Origin: Candidatus Onthomorpha intestinigallinarum
GTDB lineage: Bacteria; Bacteroidota; Bacteroidia; Bacteroidales; P3
Reading direction: 5' to 3'
NCBI GenBank assembly: GCA_019114015.1
Contig: DXGG01000106.1
Location: forward strand, 1 to 5,013
Length of the DNA: 5,013 nt
Part shown: positions 1 to 4,767 of the stretch, piece by piece
Layout of the letters: every line of letters begins with the position of its first letter
How positions within the stretch are numbered: position 1 is the first letter of the stretch
Notes under the pieces: model-generated
Told to the model about the DNA's origin: nothing
Seen by the model: the letters and a program-made list of their open reading frames with translations, nothing else
Databases searched by the model: none
Position numbers and translations under genes: made by a program

Positions 1-533
1 ACAGAGAATACTGCCAAAAAACCGGAAAATCCATGCCTTCCACCCCACCCTTCGGTTGGCAGGACAATCATCCGATAGTAAACGTCAGCTGGCAGGATGC
101 AAACGATTACGCCATTTGGATTGGAGCAAGACTGCCCACGGAAGCGGAATGGGAATACGCCGCCAAAGGCGGCAAGTTCAGCAAGGGATTCCTTTATTCC
201 GGAAGCGACAATCCTTTCGAGGTCGGCTGGTGTTACGAGAACTCAGAGGGAAGCACGCATCCTGTAGGAATGAAAAAGCCGAACGAACTGGGCATTTACG
301 ACATGAGCGGCAACGCCTGGGAATGGTGTTGGGACAACTACGGAATTTATTACTACAAGGAAAGCCCCAAAGCGAACCCTCAAGGACCTGAAAAAGGTTA
401 TGGAAAATGCAACAGGGGCGGTTGCTTCAATTTCGATCACAAACTGATGATGACAACTCACAGAAGGGGCAGCGGAAACGAATCGACAGGCGTTGGTACG
501 GGCTTCAGGGTGGCCCGCACCGTAAAAAAATGA
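1..533 (+). CDS. SUMF1/formylglycine-generating-enzyme-fold protein, C-terminal part (5' end outside the window)
   Basis: This is the C-terminal 176 residues of an FGE-sulfatase (SUMF1) domain protein. The reading frame is open to the left edge, so the ATG at 33 is internal: family sequence (REYCQKTGK) continues upstream of it. Family blocks appear in order: HPIVNVSWQDANDYAIWIG, RLPTEAEWEYAAKGG, HPVGMKKPNELGIYDMSGN followed by AWEWCWDNY, then RGG and the terminal GFRVART. The protein ends naturally with TGA at 531-533. Active formylglycine-generating enzymes carry two catalytic cysteines shortly after the RGG motif (GGSYMCHRSYC in human SUMF1). Here that segment reads RGGCFNFDHKLM, so both positions are non-cysteine, with one Cys at the usual Ser. 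It is therefore probably not a sulfatase-activating oxidase. Bacteroidetes have many SUMF1-fold proteins with structural or binding roles (for example the gliding/secretion lipoproteins GldJ and GldK), but I cannot assign it to one. The N-terminus, and any signal peptide or lipobox, lies outside the window. It converges with yebC, 8 bases between stops. Confidence 0.93.
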   Translation, partial: REYCQKTGKSMPSTPPFGWQDNHPIVNVSWQDANDYAIWIGARLPTEAEWEYAAKGGKFSKGFLYSGSDNPFEVGWCYENSEGSTHPVGMKKPNELGIYDMSGNAWEWCWDNYGIYYYKESPKANPQGPEKGYGKCNRGGCFNFDHKLMMTTHRRGSGNESTGVGTGFRVARTVKK

Positions 534-541
534 TTCCGCCG

Positions 542-1252
542 CTATTTCATATTAGTGAAAACGTTGACCACATCCTCGTCGTCCTCCAACCTGGCAACCA
601 ATTTCTCCACTTCCGACTGTTGTTCTTCCGTCAACTCCTTCATGTCATTGGGTATCCGTTCAAAGGAGAAAGACCTTATTTCAAAGCCATTTTCTTCCAG
701 ATATTTCTGTATGGGACCAAAAACGGTAAAATCAGCATATATGAATATCTCATCTCCATCCAAAAAACACTCGTCAACTCCGTAATCTATCAACTCCAGT
801 TCCAATTCCTCCATATCCACATCGGGTTTGAAGGCAACCTTAAAATTACACTTCCTTTCAAAAAGAAAATCCAACATTCCCGAAGTGCCGAGAGTGCCGT
901 TGCCGCGATTGAACGCTGCCCTCACATTTGCGACCGTTCTTGTGGGATTGTCCGTCGCCGTCTCCACCAATACGGCTATTCCGTAGGGACCGTAACCCTC
1001 ATAAACCACTTCCTTGTAATCCGCCGTATCCTTTGACACGGCTCTTTTAATGGCACGCTCAACATTTTCCTTCGGCATGTTTTCCGTCCTTGCAGTCTGC
1101 ATCAACAATCTCAAACGTGGATTGGCGGCAGGGTCTGCTCCCCCGGCCTTAACGGCTATCTCTATCTCCTTGCCCAAACGGGTAAAAGTTTTTGCCATGT
1201 TTCCCCAGCGTTTAAGCTTCCTTGCCTTTCTGTATTCGAATGCTCTTCCCAT
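542..1252 (-). CDS. yebC: YebC/PmpR (TACO1) family DNA-binding or translation-associated protein
   Basis: This is a full-length 236-residue member of the YebC/PmpR/TACO1 family, a cytoplasmic protein. Some members were described as transcriptional regulators (PmpR), and mitochondrial TACO1 activates translation; recent work links bacterial YebC to ribosomal translation of difficult motifs. The N-terminus MGRAFEYRKARKLKRWGNMAK is the Bacteroidetes variant of the usual MAGHSKW start, which supports the chosen ATG at 1250-1252. Family landmarks follow in order: GGADPAANPRLR (about residues 38-49), the NMPKENVERAIKRA helix, the signature VYEGYGPYGIAVLVE, TDNPTRTVANVRAAFNRGNGTLGTSG, and an acidic C-terminal domain with ELELIDYGVDE, FERIPNDMKELT and LEDDEDVVNVFTNMK. 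Length and motifs are normal with no sign of damage. It is monocistronic within the window, convergent with the SUMF1-fold gene and divergent from the exported-protein gene at 1443. A TACCTTTG element about 54 bases upstream is its probable -7 box. Confidence 0.97.
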   Translation of the reverse strand: MGRAFEYRKARKLKRWGNMAKTFTRLGKEIEIAVKAGGADPAANPRLRLLMQTARTENMPKENVERAIKRAVSKDTADYKEVVYEGYGPYGIAVLVETATDNPTRTVANVRAAFNRGNGTLGTSGMLDFLFERKCNFKVAFKPDVDMEELELELIDYGVDECFLDGDEIFIYADFTVFGPIQKYLEENGFEIRSFSFERIPNDMKELTEEQQSEVEKLVARLEDDEDVVNVFTNMK

Positions 1253-1305
1253 ATTATGTCTGTTATTGTATATATATTCTTTTGAAAAAATCGAAAATCA
1301 AGCGG

Positions 1306-1313
1306 CAAAGGTA
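1306..1313 (-). promoter_or_regulatory. Candidate Bacteroidetes -7 element for yebC
   Basis: Read on the minus strand, these bases are TACCTTTG, an exact match to the Bacteroidetes primary-sigma -7 consensus TAnnTTTG. A start of transcription about 7 bases downstream (near 1299) would give a leader of roughly 47 bases before the yebC ATG. I do not find a convincing TTTG -33 box at the usual spacing: the corresponding region reads CAATCCGG, and the nearest TTG is about 29 bases away. The call therefore rests on the -7 match and its position. Confidence 0.55.
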
Positions 1314-1374
1314 CGAAAAAAAGGCCGTCCGGATTGAAATGACAATAAAAAAGCCAACCCTTATTTGATTTTGT

Positions 1375-1406
1375 TTTGGAAATGTGAACATTAATGACTA
1401 CCTTTG
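1375..1406 (+). promoter_or_regulatory. Bacteroidetes-type promoter (TTTG-N20-TACCTTTG) for the 1443-3341 operon
   Basis: TTTG at 1375-1378 and TACCTTTG at 1399-1406 are separated by 20 bases, matching the known -33/-7 promoter architecture of Bacteroidetes in both sequence and spacing. The predicted transcription start is near 1413, giving a leader of about 30 bases before the ATG at 1443. The promoter overlaps the in-frame TTG at 1404, which rules that codon out as a translation start if the promoter is real. Confidence 0.78.
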
Positions 1407-1442
1407 CACTGTTGTTTTACAATAATTCCATTTTTTCAGAAC

Positions 1443-2105
1443 ATGAACAAAAGATTTCTTTTAATTTGTCTGCTTTGGCTCGGCCTGTTGTTTAACAGTG
1501 CCATCGCGCAGGAGACTTTTCACAAAATAGAGAGAGAAAACATATCGTTTGAAATGCCTGAGGGCTGGACGGCTACAAGGTTAGGCAAAAAACTTGGAGA
1601 CTACGGAATAAGAATAACGGAAAACGACGGTTGCGGACTGGTCGAGATAAACTGCACACGCAAAGTCGTGGAACCTACAAGCAGGATAACCCTCCTGGCT
1701 TCGGAACGTAGCTCAAAGCATGGCTTCGACTATATGCAGATAGACCAAGTCAATGATGCCAAACTGAACAAGATGAAAGCCAAACACCTTGCCTATACCA
1801 ATACTTTCCTGACAGAAGCCTATGCGGGAGGAATATACGGCATTGTCTTTGAAGGTTATACATATACCATAGAGTATTACGGCAAGGACATGCCAAAGGA
1901 AAGGGCATTGATTGAAAAAATTCTCAAATCAGTTCGGATAAGCAAACCGGACAACAAACCTACAATGGTGGAAATGGAAGAAAGGTTCGTGCCGAAAGAC
2001 TGGAACGAAGTGCAGGATGGGGACAGTATTCCCGCAAATACGGAAAAAGAAAAAAAGAAATGGTTCAATTTCTTCAAGAAAAGCGATAAGGGAGAAAAAA
2101 AATAA
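1443..2105 (+). CDS. Exported protein of unknown function, possible PsbP/Mog1-like fold
   Basis: The predicted protein has 220 residues. I chose the ATG at 1443 (MNKRFLLICLLWLGLLFNSA) because it begins a classical Sec signal peptide with a likely signal peptidase I site after AIA (residues 20-22, before QETF). The frame is open back to 1404, but that TTG lies inside the promoter. The mature part opens with FHKIERENISFEMPEGWTA, and later has AYAGGIYGIVFEGYTYTIEYYG followed by a helix ending ILKSVRIS (about residues 120-168). The pattern of a short strand, a 'PEGW' turn and a late strand plus helix resembles small PsbP/Mog1/DUF1795-like exported domains. That is a fold-level impression, not an identification. 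The last 20 or so residues are strongly basic (TEKEKKKWFNFFKKSDKGEKK region) and look like an appended disordered tail. The next gene, a predicted outer-membrane barrel, begins 18 bases downstream on the same strand, so the two are probably cotranscribed and both act in the envelope. Confidence 0.85.
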   Translation: MNKRFLLICLLWLGLLFNSAIAQETFHKIERENISFEMPEGWTATRLGKKLGDYGIRITENDGCGLVEINCTRKVVEPTSRITLLASERSSKHGFDYMQIDQVNDAKLNKMKAKHLAYTNTFLTEAYAGGIYGIVFEGYTYTIEYYGKDMPKERALIEKILKSVRISKPDNKPTMVEMEERFVPKDWNEVQDGDSIPANTEKEKKKWFNFFKKSDKGEKK

Positions 2106-2123
2106 AAACGCTGACATTGAAAC

Positions 2124-3341
2124 ATGCATTTCGGTAAAGTATTACTATACTTTATATTTCTGCAAACAATCATCACATCATCTTTCGCTCAAACAAGAGA
2201 GGAACGCAATGTTTTCGACAATCTGTCTCGCAGTTTCGAATACAAAACTATCAAACTTAACATATACAACAGCAACTTTCTGGTTGACAACGAATACAAA
2301 GGCTTGAAGGTATCCGGTTACACACTGCCCGGATTCAGGCTCACTCCCACCGTTTCCTATACTCCTAACAAAAAAATAATGATTGAGGGCGGCGTCAGCA
2401 TACTCCACTACTGGGGAGCGAACAAATACCCCTGCACTGTCTATTCCCACCTGCCCGACTGGGAGAGCTACCAATACATGAACGGATTGCATCTGATTCC
2501 TTACTTCAGGGCCATATGGCTTATTGACAAAGACATGCTCCTTAGCTTCGGTAATGTTTACAACTTCAACTCTCACCTGCTCAATGAAGTATTGTACAAC
2601 TACGAAAACACATTCAATTCCGACCCCGAACTCGGTGCCCAATTCATAATGGACAAGAAACATTTTTATATGGACTTGTGGCTCAACTGGCAGAGCTTCG
2701 TATTCGACGGGGACATACATCAGGAATCCTTCACGATTGGTTGTGCGACCGAAACAAGGTTTCACTTCGCAAACGACAAATTTTCCATAACCTTTCCCTT
2801 AAACGTAATAATACAACACCTCGGAGGCGAAAATCTTGACATAAAACATGATGTGCAATCATGGCTCAACGCCTCCGTGGGTCTGAAGACAACATACAGA
2901 TTCAACCCTTCCGCATCCGTTTCCTTAGGCGGAGAGACGATAGGTTATAAAAACCTTTCCGGCAACGACTTGTTCCCCTTCGACAAAGGCTGGGGCATCT
3001 ATCCCTACATTTCTTTCAGATACAACGAACTTGAAATCAAAACGGCATATTTTGAAAGCGAAGACTTCGTTTCCCTGCTCGGAAGCCAACACTTCTGCAA
3101 TTTCTCAAGCAATACGGAAGACCTGTTGTTCGACAGAAACAGTCAGATATATGCAAAAGCATCCTATCATCTCAAGATAGGAAACGGATACAACCTTAAC
3201 TTGATATTCCAGTTGTTCAGACAAAACGAATTGAACGGATACCGCACAGGATACGGCAGTGTGAAAAGAAAAGGGTTCACTTCTTTCACTCTGGGCGTCG
3301 TGTTCAACATAAACCCGTCAATCAAGCTAAAGACAATCTAA
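2124..3341 (+). CDS. Predicted outer-membrane beta-barrel protein of unknown function
   Basis: The predicted protein has 405 residues and starts at the ATG at 2124. It has a signal peptide (KVLLYFIFLQTIITSSFAQ) with probable cleavage after residue 22, before QTREERN. The mature chain is rich in aromatic residues, Asn, Ser and Gly. It has repeated 8-12-residue amphipathic alternations typical of membrane beta-strands: KIMIEGGVSILHYWG, HFYMDLWLNWQSFVFDG, FSITFPLNVIIQHLG, ASVGLKTTYRF, ASVSLGGETIGY, IYPYISFRYNELEIKTAYF, GYNLNLIFQLFRQ and FTSFTLGVVFNIN. No TonB box, plug domain, or OmpA-type peptidoglycan-binding domain is visible, so a TonB-dependent receptor is unlikely. It could be a porin-like channel or an assembly or adhesion barrel, and I cannot tell which. 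It follows the exported protein by 18 bases and likely shares its promoter at 1375-1406. Its stop codon overlaps the stop of the convergent gene at 3338. The C-terminus (IKLKTI) lacks the usual terminal aromatic residue. Confidence 0.85.
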   Translation: MHFGKVLLYFIFLQTIITSSFAQTREERNVFDNLSRSFEYKTIKLNIYNSNFLVDNEYKGLKVSGYTLPGFRLTPTVSYTPNKKIMIEGGVSILHYWGANKYPCTVYSHLPDWESYQYMNGLHLIPYFRAIWLIDKDMLLSFGNVYNFNSHLLNEVLYNYENTFNSDPELGAQFIMDKKHFYMDLWLNWQSFVFDGDIHQESFTIGCATETRFHFANDKFSITFPLNVIIQHLGGENLDIKHDVQSWLNASVGLKTTYRFNPSASVSLGGETIGYKNLSGNDLFPFDKGWGIYPYISFRYNELEIKTAYFESEDFVSLLGSQHFCNFSSNTEDLLFDRNSQIYAKASYHLKIGNGYNLNLIFQLFRQNELNGYRTGYGSVKRKGFTSFTLGVVFNINPSIKLKTI

Positions 3342-3829
3342 TTCAAGTGGGGATGCGTACCTCCGTCTTCGGAACGGTGGTTGCAAGTGGGACGACAGAT
3401 GAAAATCTGTGCAAACAAACTGTCCAGAACAGGTATTTGCGACGGATTCAATATTGCCTTTATTTCATAATACTGTTCAACGGACAAATGCAGAAGTTCT
3501 TTCTGACATGAGACTATGTCCTTTTCTATCTGCGCAATCTTATTCGTATCACTCTCATTCTGCATCAAGGCCCTCATCAGTTTTTCCTGTCTAAGGTGAA
3601 GACTGTCGGCAACCAATATGGCCCTGTTTCTGTATTTGGACTTGATACCGCCGTACAACTGTTTCTGATTCTCATCCAACGATATCATCGAACTGACATA
3701 ACATCCCTTGCCGGCGGAATTGGAACAAGCGCATGACCTGCCCCCTTGTTTGCTCAAGAGTACAAAAAGATTGACTGCCGTAATCACAAGCAGAAAAACG
3801 ACTATTACAATGAAATGAGATTTCTTCAT
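3338..3829 (-). CDS. Membrane-anchored periplasmic Spy/CpxP/CnrX-like protein, putative sensor for the ECF sigma system
   Basis: The 163-residue protein has an N-terminal membrane anchor (about residues 6-25, HFIVIVVFLLVITAVNLFVLL) and a helical periplasmic part. No signal peptidase site is obvious, so it probably stays anchored. Two helix starts fit the LTxxQ-type pattern of the Spy/CpxP/ZraP/CnrX superfamily: SLDENQKQLYGGIKSKY (about 50-66) and ILNPSQIPVLDSLF (about 126-139). Between them is a charged coiled-coil-like stretch (RQEKLMRALMQ to QYYEIKA). Potential metal or thiol ligands cluster at both ends: Cys33, Cys35 and Cys43 after the anchor, and Cys145, Cys149, His151, His159 and His161 in the tail; Cys108 is in the middle. 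The His pair that binds Ni/Co near the first helix of CnrX is not visible here, so any ligand set must differ. The start lies 3 bases after the stop of the single-pass gene upstream, so it is the last gene of the sigma operon. Its function as sensor is inferred from context; a plain chaperone-like CpxP role is the alternative. Confidence 0.8.
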   Translation of the reverse strand: MKKSHFIVIVVFLLVITAVNLFVLLSKQGGRSCACSNSAGKGCYVSSMISLDENQKQLYGGIKSKYRNRAILVADSLHLRQEKLMRALMQNESDTNKIAQIEKDIVSCQKELLHLSVEQYYEIKAILNPSQIPVLDSLFAQIFICRPTCNHRSEDGGTHPHLN

Positions 3830-3832
3830 GTC

Positions 3833-4150
3833 CTATTCTCCCATCAATATCTGTTCCGGATAGTAATCCGAAAGTATGTCAAAATAATTCTCCTGTGCAA
3901 AATGTTCAAATGCCTCGGTCTGTTCATCCGCCACAAATCCGTCCCGATTTCCCGAGAACAAATCCGACAGATTCACTGCAACCGAAAAGAGCAGTACAAT
4001 ACAACATGCCAACAAACATTTGGTGAATCCCGACGGCAAAAACAAAGATTCCCGCCGCTCAATCTCGGACATGATGTCGGAATACAAAGAAGCGTTCGTT
4101 TGTCTTTGCATATCCTTTTGAATAAAACCGTCCATGTTTTCCATTTTCAT
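3833..4150 (-). CDS. Small single-pass membrane protein, probable anti-sigma factor
   Basis: The predicted protein has 105 residues from the ATG at 4148-4150. A GTG at 4151-4153 is in frame one codon earlier and overlaps the sigma stop by one base (TAGTG), and a further ATG lies at 4142-4144; the exact start is uncertain by a few codons. The N-terminal 40 residues are polar and helix-prone (QTNASLYSDIMSEIERRESLF), as expected of a cytosolic sigma-binding segment. One membrane helix follows (about 42-60, FTKCLLACCIVLLFSVAVNL), then an acidic periplasmic tail of about 45 residues (DEQTEAFEHFAQENYFDILS). There is no HxxxCxxC zinc motif of the ZAS anti-sigma domain and no FecR domain. The size and layout resemble CnrY, the roughly 95-residue one-helix anti-sigma of Cupriavidus. 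The anti-sigma call rests on position directly downstream of, and translationally coupled to, an ECF sigma gene and on topology, not on recognised sequence similarity. Confidence 0.72.
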   Translation of the reverse strand: MKMENMDGFIQKDMQRQTNASLYSDIMSEIERRESLFLPSGFTKCLLACCIVLLFSVAVNLSDLFSGNRDGFVADEQTEAFEHFAQENYFDILSDYYPEQILMGE

Positions 4151-4152
4151 CA

Positions 4153-4707
4153 CTAAAATATTTCCTTATCTATATTGTTCATTCTTTTCGTTATGTTCCC
4201 TCTTGCCCTGTGTACCAATACCTCCACCGCACTGACGGAACAGTTCATTATGCCGGCTATTTCCTTTTGCGAAAGCTCATCATACATGAACAGTACAAAA
4301 GCCGTCTTCTGTTTTGCGGGCAAAGCATCTATCGCCTTGTGCAGATGATAACCGTACTGCTTGTCCAACAATGACCAGTCCGTCTGTTCAAAGGACTGAT
4401 AATCCAAGGCGTCCGTAAAATCCAAGGACAGAAACTTCCTTATCTTCCTTTTTCTTATGTAATTTATTGCCTTGTTGACCGCTATTCTGTATATCCATGT
4501 GGATAATTTGGATTCGGCGCGATAAGTCCCTATCGAAGAATATATCTCCACAAATATATCCTGAACCAAATCCTCCGCATCATGCCTGTTGTGCAAAATG
4601 GCATAGCACAAATTAAGTATTTTCAAGTGATACTGATTGAACAAACGTTCAAAAGCCGAATGATCTCCCTCCGCTATGCGTTTTGCCGCAAGTCTGTCGC
4701 TATCCAT
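4153..4707 (-). CDS. ECF-type RNA polymerase sigma factor (sigma-70 family)
   Basis: The protein has 184 residues, typical for group 4 (ECF) sigma factors, with only regions 2 and 4. Region 2 spans about residues 18-88. It begins SAFERLFNQYHLKILNLCY, contains the core-binding and -10-recognition signature HDAEDLVQDIFVEIY, and ends with STWIYRIAVNKAINYIRKRK. Region 4 spans about 122-176: LPAKQKTAFVLFMYDELSQ, then the helix-turn-helix KEIAGIMNCSVSAVEVLVHRA. I start it at the ATG at 4705-4707 (MDSDRLAAKRIAEGDHSAFE), because ECF proteins begin just before region 2. The in-frame ATG at 4756-4758 would add 17 residues of non-family sequence encoded across an inverted repeat. It overlaps or abuts the probable anti-sigma gene, and the periplasmic CpxP-like gene follows, so the three should be one transcript. 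ECF sigma factors of this arrangement usually activate their own operon and envelope-stress or metal-response genes. The inducing signal is not known from sequence. Confidence 0.95.
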   Translation of the reverse strand: MDSDRLAAKRIAEGDHSAFERLFNQYHLKILNLCYAILHNRHDAEDLVQDIFVEIYSSIGTYRAESKLSTWIYRIAVNKAINYIRKRKIRKFLSLDFTDALDYQSFEQTDWSLLDKQYGYHLHKAIDALPAKQKTAFVLFMYDELSQKEIAGIMNCSVSAVEVLVHRARGNITKRMNNIDKEIF

Positions 4708-4717
4708 TATAAACAAA

Positions 4718-4748
4718 CGGCAGGAACAGACATGTGTCGCCCCTGCCG
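4718..4748 (-). promoter_or_regulatory. Inverted repeat between the Cys-rich gene and the sigma gene (attenuator, terminator or operator candidate)
   Basis: Perfect 7-base arms CGGCAGG (4718-4724) and CCTGCCG (4742-4748) flank a 17-base interior. The interior itself contains the small dyad GACA-TG-TGTC (4729-4738). In minus-strand RNA the hairpin would end about 10 bases before the sigma ATG. The following bases read TTTGTTTATA in DNA, which is only moderately U-rich, so a classical terminator is possible but weak. It fills most of the 60-base gap between the two genes and could reduce readthrough, sequester the sigma start region, or be a protein-binding site. No recognisable promoter of the housekeeping type (TAnnTTTG) lies in the gap. 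Confidence 0.5.
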
Positions 4749-4767
4749 CAAACTGCATAAATAAAAA

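Noticed and set aside
407..1036. Plus-strand ORF of 209 residues antisense to yebC
   Set aside because: It runs through the end of the SUMF1-fold gene in another frame and then antisense to a highly conserved yebC. It has no recognisable domain.
1404..1442. TTG start for the exported protein
   Set aside because: The TTG is part of the TACCTTTG promoter element and would place 13 extra residues before a clean signal peptide that starts at the ATG at 1443.
2178..2765. Minus-strand ORF of 195 residues inside the barrel gene
   Set aside because: It lies antisense to a gene with a signal peptide, barrel pattern and operon context. It has no motif or promoter of its own.
3746..4156. Plus-strand ORF of 136 residues antisense to the anti-sigma and sensor genes
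   Set aside because: It is antisense to two tightly packed genes and has no family signature.
4708..4758. Longer sigma factor start at the ATG at 4756-4758
   Set aside because: The extra 17 residues do not resemble any sigma N-terminus and are encoded across an inverted repeat. The ATG at 4707 gives the normal family length.
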